From: Vibrio sp. 10N.261.55.A7
GTDB lineage: Bacteria; Pseudomonadota; Gammaproteobacteria; Enterobacterales; Vibrionaceae
DNA: 48,229 nt
Reading direction: 5' to 3'
Assembly: GCF_002877365.1 (NCBI RefSeq)
Contig: NZ_MCWZ01000287.1
Span: 2,595-50,823, forward strand
Shown here: in pieces, positions 17,635-27,256 of the stretch
How positions within the stretch are numbered: position 1 is the first letter of the stretch
How the letters are laid out: each line of letters begins with the position of its first letter
Program-made: the position numbers and the translations under genes
Notes under the pieces: generated by a model
What the model saw: only the letters and a program-made list of their open reading frames with translations
Databases searched by the model: none
What the model was told of the DNA's origin: nothing

Positions 17635-18912
17635 ATGGATGATACGCTAAACACTCCCGAAAAAGCTAAGGCTCCCCTTTCAGCCTTACTGCAGTCACTC
17701 GGCCCAGGAATCATGATGGCCGCAGCTGCAGTTGGTGGTTCACACTTAGTTGCATCAACAAAAGCGGGGGCGATTTATGGCTGGCAACTCGCGGGTCTCA
17801 TCCTCCTAGTCAATCTATTAAAATACCCCTTTTTCCGCTCTGGTGTTCAGTACACTATGGGAACAGGCGAAAGCTTAGTCGAAGGCTACTCAAAGCTTGG
17901 TCGACCTTATCTGTGGGCATTTGTGACCCTTAGCGCCGTGTCGGCTGTCGTCAATACGGCTGCTTTATTATTATTTAGTGCAAGTTTATTGGGCTACTTT
18001 ATCCCTGTCGATCTCCCTATCAACGTGCTCTGCGGCATTGTACTGCTTACCTGCTTAATGATTTTACTGGCGGGACACTATAAAGCGCTTGATGCACTAT
18101 CCAAATTGATCATGGCGACATTAACCATAGCCACATTGATTGCAGTGAGTATCGCTTTTACCAACGCCGAACCGACCGTTGCTACAACGGCTGCTGAGTC
18201 GCCTTCCCCTTGGACACTTGCAGCGATCGGCTTTATTGTCGTCACGATGGGCTGGATGCCGGCCCCAATTGAAATATCCAGCATCACGTCGATGTGGTTG
18301 AAGAGCCAAAAGAAGCACCAAGACGTGACGCCTCAGTCTGCACTGTTTGATTTCAATGTGGGCTATATCGGCACAGCCGTGCTTGCCATGGTCTTTCTCG
18401 CGCTAGGGGCATTGGTTCTCAATGGTAGCGGTGTTGAATTGGCGCAATCGGGCGTGGGGTTCTCTCACCAACTGGTTGGTATGTATGCATCGACAATCGG
18501 TGAGTGGTCTCGCTACCTTATCGCAGTGATCGCTTTCTTCTGTATCTTTGGTAGTACGATTACTGTTATTGACGGCTACGCGCGCGTTATTTCTGAGTCA
18601 CAGCGTTTATTCAAGAATCAAGCAGATATAAACCCGAAAGCAACCCAAGGGTGGATTCTTACTGTGTCCATTTGTGCGTTTGCCATCATTGTTTTTTGGA
18701 CATCAGCACTTATGCCAATGCTGAACTTTGCTATGATCATGGCGTTTGTCACCACACCGTTCTTTGCGCTGCTTAACTTTATTCTCGTGACAAAAACACC
18801 ACTACCAAAAGCACTCGCCGTCGGTAAGAAACTGAAAGCCCTTTCAATCGTTGGGCTAATTTACCTCTTTGGTTTCCTTGCTCTATTCATATGGTGGAAA
18901 TGGCTAGCGTAA
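17635..18912 (+). CDS. NRAMP-family divalent-metal transporter relative with non-standard metal-site motifs
   Basis: A 425-residue membrane protein with about eleven hydrophobic segments and the NRAMP/LeuT-fold layout. The first helix (LGPGIMMAAAAVGGSHLVAS) aligns with the MntH segment that carries DPGN, but here reads GGSH with no Asp. The sixth-helix region has MGWMPAPIE in place of the usual MPH. The TM2 region (YGWQLAGLILLVNLLKYPFFR) is family-like. Standard NRAMP proteins use the Asp and Met to bind manganese or iron, so the substrate here may differ. It stands alone upstream of a strong hairpin. Confidence 0.8.
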   Translation: MDDTLNTPEKAKAPLSALLQSLGPGIMMAAAAVGGSHLVASTKAGAIYGWQLAGLILLVNLLKYPFFRSGVQYTMGTGESLVEGYSKLGRPYLWAFVTLSAVSAVVNTAALLLFSASLLGYFIPVDLPINVLCGIVLLTCLMILLAGHYKALDALSKLIMATLTIATLIAVSIAFTNAEPTVATTAAESPSPWTLAAIGFIVVTMGWMPAPIEISSITSMWLKSQKKHQDVTPQSALFDFNVGYIGTAVLAMVFLALGALVLNGSGVELAQSGVGFSHQLVGMYASTIGEWSRYLIAVIAFFCIFGSTITVIDGYARVISESQRLFKNQADINPKATQGWILTVSICAFAIIVFWTSALMPMLNFAMIMAFVTTPFFALLNFILVTKTPLPKALAVGKKLKALSIVGLIYLFGFLALFIWWKWLA

Positions 18913-18944
18913 TCCGCGCAACAAAGCGTCCCCGACAAAAAGAA

Positions 18945-18975
18945 AAAGGCCTTCACTGTCATAGTGAAGGCCTTT
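18945..18975. terminator. Perfect 13-bp terminator hairpin between the NRAMP-like gene and rapA
   Basis: AAAGGCCTTCACT pairs exactly with AGTGAAGGCCTTT across a 5-nt loop. The minus strand continues with TTCTTTTTG, so it best serves rapA, whose stop is at 19055, and may act on both strands. Confidence 0.88.
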
Positions 18976-19054
18976 AAAATGGTCATTCTGCTTTATTGAC
19001 TAATCAGCGAGCACACCCTTCGCTGCTTGTTAGCCGATCTTTTTCAAAACAAGG

Positions 19055-21961
19055 TTAGTTGTGAGAAACCACGATCAAGCGTAAAGAATCCAACTGCACC
19101 TGCGCCTTGCTAATGTATTGCGTTAATTCTTTAATTTGCGCATCAATCGCTTCTATCTCTTCTTCGCGAATGTTGGGGTTCACCGCTTTAAGCGCTTGTA
19201 AACGTTCTAATTCACCATTCAGACTCACTTGCATCTCTTGTTGTGCCTGCACTTTCACCGAGACGACCTTCTCATCAACCATGTTCTCACCGGCTTCAAT
19301 CAGCTTATGAATCTCACTCTGTACAGAAGAGACAAGCTTACTGGCTAGATGACGGTTCACAGGGCTAAGTTGACGGTTAAAGCTATCAAACTCAACCTGA
19401 GCAGAAAGATCATTCCCACGGCCATCCATCATCAGACGAATTGGGGTTTGTGGTAGGAATCGAGTAATACCACTGCGTTTAGGCGCTTGAGCATCAACTA
19501 CATAAATCAGCTCTAACAACAAGGTACCCACTGGCAATGCCTTGTTTTTCAAAAGAGACACAGCTGACGCACCCACACCTTCACTCATCAGCAGATCGAT
19601 ACCACCTTGGATCATTGGGTGCTCCCAACTGATGAAGTTCATGTCTTCGCGAGACAGCGCCGTTTCACGATCAAAGGTGATCGTCGCCCCTTCATAAGGC
19701 AGACCAGGGTAACTTGGTACCATCATGTGTTCCGATGGCGTAACCACCAGCGCATTCTCGCCTTTATCATCTTGGTTTAAACCAATGGTGTCGAACAGGC
19801 TAAGAGCAAAAGTCACTAGGTTCGTATCGCCATCGGTCGAAGAAATCGTATCCACGATCGCTTGTGCTTTGTCGCCACCATTGGAGTGCATTTCTAACAG
19901 TCGATCTCGGCCATGCTCTAACTGAGATTTCAGCTCTTTATTTAGCTGAGCCGACTCTGAAATCACCTCATCAAGTTGCTCGATGTCACCCGATGCCAGC
20001 ATACCAACCAATGTATCAGAGTATTTGTCATACACTGCACGTCCTGTAGGGCAAGTTTCTCTAAAGGCGTTTAAGCCCTCATCAAACCAACGCGCTAAGA
20101 TCGCTTGCGAAGTGCCTTTGAGGTATGGAACGTGAATATCAATATCACGCTGCTGGCCAATTCGGTCCAAGCGCCCAATACGCTGCTCTAGCAGGTCTGG
20201 GTTAAACGGTAAATCAAACATCACCAATTGGTTAGCGAATTGGAAGTTTCGGCCTTCTGAGCCGATTTCACTACACAATAGAACCTGCGCACCGCCCTCT
20301 TCTTGAGCAAAGTAAGCGGCGGCTTTATCACGCTCTATGATAGACATGCCTTCATGGAAAACCGTTGCGCGAATGCCTTCACGCTCACGCAGTGCTTGCT
20401 CTAGTTGCAAGGCAGTACTTGCGCGCGAAGCGATAACTAGGATCTTCTCACTGCGCTTCTCTTGAACCTTCTCAATCAACCAGTTAACACGTGAATCGAA
20501 CTGCCACCAGCTGGCTTCATCGCCTTCAAACTCTTGGAAGATCTCTTCTGGATAGAGGTTTTTCAACGCACGTGCTTCAGGGCTGATCTTACCGCCAATT
20601 AAACCAGAGACACGCATTGAGGTGGCGTACTGCGATGGAATCTCCATTGGCAATAGGTGCACATTTCGTTGCGGGAATCCTTTAATGGCGGCACGGGTAT
20701 TTCGAAACAAGACGCGACCTGTTCCGTGACGATCCATCAAGTTATCAATCAACTCTTGTCGAGCCGCTGCTTTTGCTTCTTCGTGCTCGTCATTTTCAAT
20801 AATGCGGAACAGAGGCTCTACGTCTTGCTCTGACAATAATTCAGTGATTTGATTCTTCGCGTCATTTTCTAATTTTTGACCAGAGAAAAGCGCCGCAACG
20901 GAATCAGCAACGGGGGCATATTGCTCTTCTTCCTGCACAAATGCTTCGTAATCATAGAAACGATCAGGATCAAGAAGACGCAGACGTGCAAAATGGCTTT
21001 CACGCCCTAGCTGCTCTGGTGTCGCGGTTAGCAGCAGCACACCTGGTGTTTTCTCAGCAAGCCCTTCAATCACTTGATATTCACGGCTTGGCTTTTCTTG
21101 GCTCCACTCTAAGTGATGCGCTTCATCAACCACCAGAAGATCCCAGTCCGCTTCTAATGCTTGCTCAAAACGGCGGCGACTCTTACGAATAAAGTCTAAT
21201 GAACACAGTACATATTGCTGGGTATCAAAGGGGTTTTCCGCTTCAGCAAACGCTTCAATACAACGCTCTTCATCAAAGATAGAGAAATGCAGATTGAATC
21301 GGCGCATCATCTCAACTAGCCATTGATGTTGCAGTGTTTCTGGAACCACGATAAGAATGCGTTCAGCACTGCCTGAGAGAACTTGCTGATGAATGATCAT
21401 GCCCGCTTCGATGGTTTTCCCTAGGCCAACTTCGTCTGCCAGCAAAACACGTGGTGCATGACGACGACCCACTTCGTGCGCGATGTACAACTGATGAGGA
21501 ATCAAGCCTGCACGCATGCCACATAAACCGCGCATTGGGCTCTTGTGCTGTTCAAACTGGTTGGTCAGCGCTTTATAACGAAGAACAAAGTTATCCATAC
21601 GGTCGACTTGACCCGCGAACAACTTGTCTTGCGGTTTGTTAAAACGAATATTATTGCTAAGCATTATTTCACGAAGAATCACCTCTTCGCCATTGTCGCT
21701 TCGGGCACCGAGATAAAACAAAACGCCTTTTTTTTCTTCTACTTGCTCAACCTTGATTGACCACCCTTCTTGACTTTCAACGACATCACCGACGTTAAAC
21801 GTCACTCGGGTTACGGGAGCATCACTGCGTGCATAAACACGATTTTCTTCTGCAGCAGCAAACATTAGTGTGACTGTACGAGCATCCATTGCTACGACGG
21901 TACCTAAACCTAAATCGCTTTCCGTATCGCTGATCCAGCGCTGGCCCAAAGCAAATGTCAT
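19055..21961 (-). CDS. rapA: RNA polymerase-associated ATPase RapA (HepA)
   Basis: A 968-residue Swi2/Snf2 ATPase that binds core RNA polymerase and helps it recycle. The N-terminal tandem Tudor-like domains begin [18 protein letters not shown]. Walker A is [15 protein letters not shown] (about 170-184), the DEAH box is [10 protein letters not shown], and the C-terminal helicase lobe carries [15 protein letters not shown]. Length equals the E. coli protein. A coiled-coil-rich tail ends the protein. It is transcribed alone, divergent from the PIN-PhoH gene. Confidence 0.97.
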   Translation of the reverse strand: MTFALGQRWISDTESDLGLGTVVAMDARTVTLMFAAAEENRVYARSDAPVTRVTFNVGDVVESQEGWSIKVEQVEEKKGVLFYLGARSDNGEEVILREIMLSNNIRFNKPQDKLFAGQVDRMDNFVLRYKALTNQFEQHKSPMRGLCGMRAGLIPHQLYIAHEVGRRHAPRVLLADEVGLGKTIEAGMIIHQQVLSGSAERILIVVPETLQHQWLVEMMRRFNLHFSIFDEERCIEAFAEAENPFDTQQYVLCSLDFIRKSRRRFEQALEADWDLLVVDEAHHLEWSQEKPSREYQVIEGLAEKTPGVLLLTATPEQLGRESHFARLRLLDPDRFYDYEAFVQEEEQYAPVADSVAALFSGQKLENDAKNQITELLSEQDVEPLFRIIENDEHEEAKAAARQELIDNLMDRHGTGRVLFRNTRAAIKGFPQRNVHLLPMEIPSQYATSMRVSGLIGGKISPEARALKNLYPEEIFQEFEGDEASWWQFDSRVNWLIEKVQEKRSEKILVIASRASTALQLEQALREREGIRATVFHEGMSIIERDKAAAYFAQEEGGAQVLLCSEIGSEGRNFQFANQLVMFDLPFNPDLLEQRIGRLDRIGQQRDIDIHVPYLKGTSQAILARWFDEGLNAFRETCPTGRAVYDKYSDTLVGMLASGDIEQLDEVISESAQLNKELKSQLEHGRDRLLEMHSNGGDKAQAIVDTISSTDGDTNLVTFALSLFDTIGLNQDDKGENALVVTPSEHMMVPSYPGLPYEGATITFDRETALSREDMNFISWEHPMIQGGIDLLMSEGVGASAVSLLKNKALPVGTLLLELIYVVDAQAPKRSGITRFLPQTPIRLMMDGRGNDLSAQVEFDSFNRQLSPVNRHLASKLVSSVQSEIHKLIEAGENMVDEKVVSVKVQAQQEMQVSLNGELERLQALKAVNPNIREEEIEAIDAQIKELTQYISKAQVQLDSLRLIVVSHN

Positions 21962-22408
21962 GAAACGACTACCTCATTAATTCAAAGTGTAAATTGTTCT
22001 TTGTTATTTTAGTTTGTATTTCAGTGCAAATATGAAAAGGATCATCAAATGACAATAATAGTGAAAATTTTGCACCAAAAAAGGTCGCTAATCTTACTCG
22101 AAGCTGTGATGTAGGTCACGAGGTATCCTTCGATTTTTTAATAGAAATTGGTTCGCCATCAAACTGTAAGAAAAGCATGGCAATTGTGTATTTGAGTGTT
22201 GCTATACTCGTAAAGGAAGACGCATAATTTTGAGTCCGAATCGGAACTTCTGGCACAAAACATGCTGTTCTCAGGTATAGAAATTGATCAACACGGGTTT
22301 GCAGTTGTTAGTGTACAGAGCGACACATCTTCTAAGCGCGTAATCACTCTGTCCCCTTCTGCAAGCAATGATTGCTAAGCAATGCCGACTCTCGGCAAGG
22401 AGACGCTT
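21962..22408. other. Long intergenic region between rapA and the PIN-PhoH gene, 447 bp
   Basis: This divergent spacer is long for such genes. It contains a good CRP-type site (22105-22120) and a -10-like TATACT near 22204. An ATG-started 38-codon frame at 22262-22378 has no Shine-Dalgarno sequence, and I do not support it as a gene. A small RNA or a long leader for the PhoH gene is possible but not demonstrated. Confidence 0.5.
22105..22120 (+). promoter_or_regulatory. Candidate CRP-binding site
   Basis: TGTGA-TGTAGG-TCACG matches the CRP consensus TGTGA-N6-TCACA at nine of ten core positions. It lies 144 bp upstream of rapA and about 290 bp upstream of the PhoH gene, so the regulated gene is unclear. 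Confidence 0.5.
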
Positions 22409-23785
22409 ATGACTGATACCGATCGGAAACTGTTTGTCCTCGATACCAATATCCTTCTTCACGAACCTTTCGCCATTTACTCCTTTCAAGAACACGATGT
22501 TCTCATTCCCATGACCGTCCTCGAAGAGCTCGACCGCATCAAAGACAGCAAGCGTGATGTCGCACGAGATGCGAGGGTGGCGATTCGTGCTCTAGAAGAC
22601 CTTTTTCGCGATGCGACCCCCGATGAGATTTCAGAAGGTATTCACTTTTCTAACGATATCTCGGCCACGGGTACGATCTCTATCGTTGCAGACTTTGAAC
22701 TGCAAGAAACCGTTAAAGCGTTCGCCGATAAAGCGGGTGATAACCGAATTCTCAATGCGGTTTTAGATTTGCAAATCAAGCATGCTCCTAGAGAAGTGGT
22801 GTTAATCACCAAAGACATCAACATGCGTCTTCGAGCAAAGGGCGCAGGCGTACAGTTTGTTGAAGACTACAGAACCGATCAATTGATTGACGATGTTCAA
22901 TACTTAACGAAAGGCTTCCAATTACGAGAAGGCGCTTTCTGGGACGAAGTCGATGAGGTTGAAAGCAAATCTTTAGGGGGTAAAACTTTCCACACGCTAA
23001 GCAGAAAACCGTTTGAACCCACCTTTATCAATCAGTATGTCATTGACGAAGAGAGCGACTTTGCCGCCAGAGTCACTGAGATTTGCGATGAGAGTATTAC
23101 GCTACAAGATCTCAGCCGTGAGCGCATGATGCACAAACGCGCTTGGGACATCACGCCTAAGAACATCTACCAAGGCATGGCAATGGATGCCCTACTCGAT
23201 CCTGATATTGATCTTGTCATTTTGACCGGCGCGGCTGGTAGTGGTAAAACCCTGCTCGCCATGGCTGCTGCGCTTGAGCAAACCATCGAAAAGAACATGT
23301 TCGACAAGATCATCGTAACCCGAAACACACCAGACATTGGTGAGTCGATTGGGTTCTTGCCTGGCAGTGAGGAAGAAAAGATGATGCCTTGGCTAGCGGC
23401 GGTCACCGATACGTTAGAAGCCTTGCATAAAAATGATCATTGCACGGAAGGCTCGATGAAGTACATCTGTGACAAAGCAAACATTCAATTCAAGTCGATT
23501 AACTTTATGCGTGGTCGCTCGATTCAAAATGCGTTTGTTCTTCTCGACGAATGTCAGAACCTAACGGCCTCTCAGATAAAGACCATCATTACTCGATGCG
23601 GCGAGGGAACTAAAATTGTCTGCTCTGGAAACCTTGCACAAATTGATTCCCATTACTTAACCCCTGTTACATCAGGTCTCACCTATATGGTCGAGCGCTT
23701 TAAAAACTTTGAGGGCAGCGCCAATATCCACTTAAATGGCGTGGTACGTAGCCGACTGGCTGAATTTGCCGAGGAGAATATGTAG
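22409..23785 (+). CDS. PIN domain plus PhoH-like ATPase
   Basis: A 458-residue fusion of an N-terminal PIN nuclease domain (KLFVLDTNILLHEP, acidic residues in EELDRIKDS, and ITKDINMRLRA) and a C-terminal PhoH P-loop ATPase (Walker A LTGAAGSGKTLLA, then FVLLDECQN). PhoH2/YlaK-type proteins of this architecture are RNA helicase/RNase enzymes in the cases studied; activity here is inferred. The frame runs upstream of the ATG at 22409, but AAGGAGA 7 nt before that ATG decides the start. Monocistronic with a terminator. Confidence 0.93.
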   Translation: MTDTDRKLFVLDTNILLHEPFAIYSFQEHDVLIPMTVLEELDRIKDSKRDVARDARVAIRALEDLFRDATPDEISEGIHFSNDISATGTISIVADFELQETVKAFADKAGDNRILNAVLDLQIKHAPREVVLITKDINMRLRAKGAGVQFVEDYRTDQLIDDVQYLTKGFQLREGAFWDEVDEVESKSLGGKTFHTLSRKPFEPTFINQYVIDEESDFAARVTEICDESITLQDLSRERMMHKRAWDITPKNIYQGMAMDALLDPDIDLVILTGAAGSGKTLLAMAAALEQTIEKNMFDKIIVTRNTPDIGESIGFLPGSEEEKMMPWLAAVTDTLEALHKNDHCTEGSMKYICDKANIQFKSINFMRGRSIQNAFVLLDECQNLTASQIKTIITRCGEGTKIVCSGNLAQIDSHYLTPVTSGLTYMVERFKNFEGSANIHLNGVVRSRLAEFAEENM

Positions 23786-23816
23786 AGCTAGGCAAAGACC
23801 TGTCATTCTATCCACC

Positions 23817-23855
23817 AATAAAGCGAGCTATCTAAGATATCTCGCTTTATTTTTA
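23817..23855 (+). terminator. Terminator of the PIN-PhoH gene
   Basis: AATAAAGCGAG pairs with CTCGCTTTATT, followed by TTT. The stem lies about 30 bp after the stop codon and immediately before the argF operator region. Confidence 0.8.
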
Positions 23856-23889
23856 AAATAATTATTCACAAATGATGCATTTTTATGTT
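23855..23889 (+). promoter_or_regulatory. Tandem ARG boxes (ArgR operator) of argF
   Basis: Two 14-bp cores lie exactly 21 bp apart, the spacing used by ArgR hexamers. At 23855-23868 AAAAT-AATT-ATTCA matches TGAAT-WWWW-ATTCA at 12 of 14 positions. At 23876-23889 TGCAT-TTTT-ATGTT matches at 10 of 14. They lie 41-75 bp upstream of the argF start. Arginine-dependent repression is inferred from this arrangement. Confidence 0.7.
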
Positions 23890-23929
23890 TTACTAATCGA
23901 TAATAAATCGATACCCCAAGGACTCCATC

Positions 23930-24934
23930 ATGGCTTTTAATCTCCGCAATCGTAATTTTCTAAAACTGCTCGACTTTACGCCGAAAGAGATCCAGTTTTT
24001 GATCGATCTTTCCGCTGATCTAAAAAAAGCAAAATATTCAGGCACTGAGCAAAAGAAGCTGGTTGGGAAAAACATTGCGTTGATCTTTGAAAAAGCCTCA
24101 ACTCGAACTCGCTGTGCCTTTGAAGTGGCTGCGTTTGATCAAGGTGCTCAAGTCTCTTACCTAGGCCCATCGGGATCTCAAATTGGGCAAAAAGAATCCA
24201 TGAAAGACACGGCACGCGTCTTAGGCCGTATGTACGACGGCATTGAATATCGCGGATTTGGTCAAGAGATTGTTGAAGAGCTTGGTGCTCATGCTGGCGT
24301 TCCTGTCTGGAATGGCCTGACAGATGAGTTTCATCCAACTCAAATCCTGGCGGATTTCCTGACTATGCTTGAACATGGCAAAGGTAAGCTACTGCATCAA
24401 ATCAGTTTTGCGTATCTTGGCGATGCACGCAACAACATGGGCAATTCACTGATGGTGGGTGCGGCGAAAATGGGCATGGACATTCGACTGGTAGCGCCAA
24501 AAGAGTTTTGGCCAGAAGAGCCACTTGTCGCGACTTGCCAAGAGATTGCGACTCAAACAGGTGCAAAGATCACTTTGACTGAGAACGTTGAAGAAGGCGT
24601 AAAGGGGTGTGATTTCCTCTATACCGACGTTTGGGTTTCTATGGGTGAAGCCGCTGAAGCCTGGGATGAACGCGTCGCTAAAATGACCCCTTATCAAGTA
24701 AATAGAGAAACTCTCAACCTAACGGGTAACTCGGACATTAAATTTATGCACTGCTTGCCAGCATTTCACAACGATGAAACCGTCATCGGCAAAGAAGTGG
24801 CCGATAAATATGGCATGAAAGGCCTAGAAGTCACTGAAGAAGTGTTTGAGTCAGAGCACTCTATTGTGTTCGATGAGGCCGAAAACCGCATGCATACTAT
24901 TAAGGCGATCATGGTTGCGACACTAGGCAGCTAA
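23930..24934 (+). CDS. argF: Ornithine carbamoyltransferase
   Basis: A 334-residue enzyme joining carbamoyl phosphate to ornithine to give citrulline in arginine synthesis. The carbamoyl-phosphate-binding STRTR (in [12 protein letters not shown]) and the HPTQ loop (FHPTQILAD) are present. DVWVSMGEA and HCLPAFH, which set ornithine transferases apart from aspartate transferases, are also present. The start ATG follows CAAGGAC. ARG boxes lie directly upstream. Next downstream is the pyrBI leader, so two competing carbamoyl-phosphate users are adjacent. Confidence 0.97.
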   Translation: MAFNLRNRNFLKLLDFTPKEIQFLIDLSADLKKAKYSGTEQKKLVGKNIALIFEKASTRTRCAFEVAAFDQGAQVSYLGPSGSQIGQKESMKDTARVLGRMYDGIEYRGFGQEIVEELGAHAGVPVWNGLTDEFHPTQILADFLTMLEHGKGKLLHQISFAYLGDARNNMGNSLMVGAAKMGMDIRLVAPKEFWPEEPLVATCQEIATQTGAKITLTENVEEGVKGCDFLYTDVWVSMGEAAEAWDERVAKMTPYQVNRETLNLTGNSDIKFMHCLPAFHNDETVIGKEVADKYGMKGLEVTEEVFESEHSIVFDEAENRMHTIKAIMVATLGS

Positions 24935-24961
24935 TAGAGAAAGGAAGCTTGACGTAATCGC

Positions 24962-24989
24962 TTGCGCTCACTTTGCGAAGGCGTATAAT
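24962..24989 (+). promoter_or_regulatory. Promoter of the pyrL-pyrB-pyrI operon
   Basis: A -35 like TTGCGC (24962-24967), a 16-bp spacer and a perfect -10 TATAAT (24984-24989) lie about 30 bp upstream of the leader-peptide start. Initiation near 24996-24998 is predicted. Confidence 0.7.
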
Positions 24990-25017
24990 GCTCGGCAATT
25001 TGTCAGAGGATTATGAA

Positions 25018-25128
25018 ATGATGACACTGGTATCGTGTAATACACAGCGATATAAAAACCACAAGCTACGATGGATTTCTAAGCCTAGCTTTGCTGTCAT
25101 TGGTTTCTGTTATTCTCTCGATTTTTAA
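25018..25128 (+). CDS. pyrL: pyrBI operon leader peptide (PyrL)
   Basis: A 36-codon frame starting ATG ATG at 25018, 7 nt after AGAGGA. It encodes MMTLVSCNTQRYKNHKLRWI and then a tail ending FCYSLDF. The last ~25 bases before the stop are very rich in T (about 25100-25126), the expected UTP-sensitive pausing tract. The stop codon overlaps the left arm of the attenuator hairpin. In the E. coli model, low UTP slows polymerase so that the ribosome translating this frame keeps the terminator open. It is too short for standard gene finding. Confidence 0.85.
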   Translation: MMTLVSCNTQRYKNHKLRWISKPSFAVIGFCYSLDF

Positions 25129-25155
25129 AGCCTCCCATTATTGGGGGGCTTTTTT
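25127..25155 (+). terminator. pyrBI attenuator (intrinsic terminator in the leader)
   Basis: AAAGCCTCCC-ATTATT-GGGGGGCTTT with one G-U pair, followed by a T-run. It lies between the leader peptide and pyrB and would stop transcription when UTP is plentiful. Confidence 0.9.
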
Positions 25156-25191
25156 GTGGCTTTAAGAACATTCAAGATAGGGAAGAAGAAC

Positions 25192-26121
25192 ATGACAAAC
25201 TCGCTTTTTAAAAAGCACATTATCTCTATTCCAGAGCTTTCGCGCGAAGAGTTGGAACTGATAGTTGATACGGCAGGTCAGTTGAAATCTCATCCTCAAC
25301 CTGAACTGATTAAAAACAAAGTAATCGCTAGTTGCTTCTTCGAGCCTTCTACTCGTACTCGCCTTTCATTTGAAACGGCAATCCAGCGCATTGGTGGCGA
25401 TGTCATCGGCTTTGATAGCGGCGGTAACACCTCTTTGGCTAAAAAAGGCGAAACCTTGGCAGACTCAGTACAAGTCATCTCATCTTACGTCGATGCCTTT
25501 GTCATGCGTCATCCTCAAGAGGGCGCAGCTCGTTTAGCGTCTGAATTCTCCAACGGTGTGCCTGTAATAAATGCAGGCGATGGCGCGAACCAACACCCAA
25601 CGCAGACTCTGCTTGATCTGTTTAGTATCGCAGAAACCCAAGGGCGATTAGACAACCTAAACGTTGCTTTCGTTGGCGACCTAAAATATGGGCGCACCGT
25701 TCATTCGTTGACTCAAGCTCTGGCTAAATTTAACAATGTGCGTTTTTATTTTGTCGCGCCAGAAGCACTAGCAATGCCAGACTACATCTGTGAAGAACTT
25801 GACGAAGCCAACATCGAATACAGCTTGCATACCGATATGGAAGAAGTGATTCCTGAGTTGGATATCCTCTACATGACACGTGTTCAGAAAGAGCGCTTTG
25901 ATGAATCTGAATACGCACACATTAAGTCGGCTTATATTCTGAGAGCGAACATGCTTGAAAATGCACGTGAGAATATGAAGGTGCTACACCCGTTGCCGCG
26001 CGTAGATGAAATCACAACTGACGTTGATAAAACCAAGCACGCCTACTTCTTTGAGCAAGCTGAAAATGGTGTTTATGCACGTGAAGCGTTGCTTGCCTTA
26101 GTTCTCAATAAAAGCCTGTAG
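25192..26121 (+). CDS. pyrB: Aspartate carbamoyltransferase catalytic subunit
   Basis: A 309-residue catalytic chain for the first committed pyrimidine step. [10 protein letters not shown] and [13 protein letters not shown] bind carbamoyl phosphate, and HPLPRVDEI is the aspartate-transferase version of the C-terminal motif. The frame begins at a TTG inside the attenuator, but the ATG at 25192, after GGGAAGAAG, is the true start. The regulatory-chain gene follows 12 bp later, so the two form the E. coli-type dodecameric enzyme. Confidence 0.98.
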   Translation: MTNSLFKKHIISIPELSREELELIVDTAGQLKSHPQPELIKNKVIASCFFEPSTRTRLSFETAIQRIGGDVIGFDSGGNTSLAKKGETLADSVQVISSYVDAFVMRHPQEGAARLASEFSNGVPVINAGDGANQHPTQTLLDLFSIAETQGRLDNLNVAFVGDLKYGRTVHSLTQALAKFNNVRFYFVAPEALAMPDYICEELDEANIEYSLHTDMEEVIPELDILYMTRVQKERFDESEYAHIKSAYILRANMLENARENMKVLHPLPRVDEITTDVDKTKHAYFFEQAENGVYAREALLALVLNKSL

Positions 26122-26133
26122 AGAGGAAAAAAT

Positions 26134-26595
26134 ATGTCTAAAGAAACTCAATTGCAGGTTGAAGCAATTAAAAATGGTACGGTCATTGACCACATCCCTG
26201 CCCAAATTGGTATTAAAGTACTGCGCTTGTTTGATATGCACAACTCACATCAGCGCGTGACCATCGGCTTAAATCTTCCGTCGTCGGCACTTGGCGCGAA
26301 AGATCTGCTCAAGATAGAGAACGTGTTTATCAATGAAGAGCAAGCGAGCAAATTAGCTTTGTACGCTCCTCATGCGACCGTTAATCAAATTGAAGAGTAC
26401 GAAGTGGCGAAGAAACTCGTTCTCGAACTTCCTAAGCAGGTTAATGATGTTTTTACCTGCCCAAACAGCAACTGCATCACACACAACGAGCCGGTTGAAA
26501 GTAGCTTCAGTGTCATTGAAAAAAATGATGATATTCGCCTTAAGTGCAAATACTGTGAAAAGGTATTCTCACGCGAAGTGGTTACCGAAAGATAA
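26134..26595 (+). CDS. pyrI: Aspartate carbamoyltransferase regulatory subunit
   Basis: A 153-residue regulatory chain that binds CTP and ATP allosterically. The N-terminal nucleotide-binding part includes [16 protein letters not shown]. The C-terminal zinc domain has all four cysteines in CPNSNC and CKYC, which hold the zinc needed for contact with the catalytic chain. It follows pyrB by 12 bp with AGAGGA before the ATG. Confidence 0.98.
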   Translation: MSKETQLQVEAIKNGTVIDHIPAQIGIKVLRLFDMHNSHQRVTIGLNLPSSALGAKDLLKIENVFINEEQASKLALYAPHATVNQIEEYEVAKKLVLELPKQVNDVFTCPNSNCITHNEPVESSFSVIEKNDDIRLKCKYCEKVFSREVVTER

Positions 26596-26646
26596 CGGAT
26601 TTCACTATTGCTGTTAATTAAATGACAATGCTCTGCTTGTTCTTAG

Positions 26647-26677
26647 ATCCCTTATCCGTCGATAGGGGATTTTTTCT
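26647..26677 (+). terminator. Terminator of pyrBI
   Basis: ATCCCTTATC-CGTC-GATAGGGGAT followed by TTTTT. A 10-bp stem with one G-U pair, 50 bp after the pyrI stop codon. Confidence 0.85.
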
Positions 26678-26760
26678 ATACGCCATTTTCTTTCTTTACG
26701 TCATTAGAATTTCACGGCAAACTGAGCAATTACTTCCACTCTATTGACGGAATCAATAAC

Positions 26761-27150
26761 ATGACAAAAGTTCTTCATACTGAATCAGCTCCTGCAGCTA
26801 TTGGCCCATATGTTCAAGGTGTCGACCTAGGCAGCATGGTTTTAACTTCAGGCCAAATCCCTGTAAACCCAGTAACGGGTGAAGTTTCTCCAGAAATCAC
26901 AGTGCAAGCACGTCAGTCTCTTGAGAACGTAAAAGCCGTTGTTGAAGCATCAGGCTTAACCGTTGGTGACATTGTAAAACTGACGGTTTTTGTCAAAGAC
27001 TTAAACGACTTCGTTGCAGTCAATGAAGTGTACGGCGCCTTCTTTGATGAGCACAATGTTGCTCACTACCCTGCACGTTCATGTGTTGAGGTCGCTCGTT
27101 TACCAAAAGATGTGGGTATCGAAATTGAAGCCATTGCGGTGCGAAAGTAG
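26761..27150 (+). CDS. ridA: 2-iminobutanoate/2-iminopropanoate deaminase RidA
   Basis: A 129-residue trimeric enzyme that hydrolyses reactive enamines/imines made by pyridoxal-phosphate enzymes. The GPYVQGVDLGSMVLTSGQIP start and the PARSCVEVARLPKD motif, which holds the substrate-binding Arg, are complete. RidA next to pyrI is a conserved order in gammaproteobacteria. It has its own upstream gap after the pyrBI terminator, so it probably has a separate promoter. Confidence 0.95.
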   Translation: MTKVLHTESAPAAIGPYVQGVDLGSMVLTSGQIPVNPVTGEVSPEITVQARQSLENVKAVVEASGLTVGDIVKLTVFVKDLNDFVAVNEVYGAFFDEHNVAHYPARSCVEVARLPKDVGIEIEAIAVRK

Positions 27151-27197
27151 TCGTAATTTTTTATGAGTAGCTAGCATCGAGACTAATTGCGTAACAA

Positions 27198-27236
27198 AAA
27201 AGGCGAGCCCTATCTTATGTAGAAGGCTCGCCTTTT
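27198..27236. terminator. Bidirectional terminator between ridA and djlA
   Basis: AAAAGGCGAGCC pairs exactly with GGCTCGCCTTTT across a 15-nt loop, with A/T runs on both sides. It lies between convergent genes. Confidence 0.9.
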
Positions 27237-27256
27237 CAATTATTACCACAGACTAT

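Noticed and set aside
22262..22378. 38-codon frame in the rapA-PhoH spacer
   Set aside because: No Shine-Dalgarno sequence, no family resemblance and no other coding evidence; not strong enough to list as a gene.
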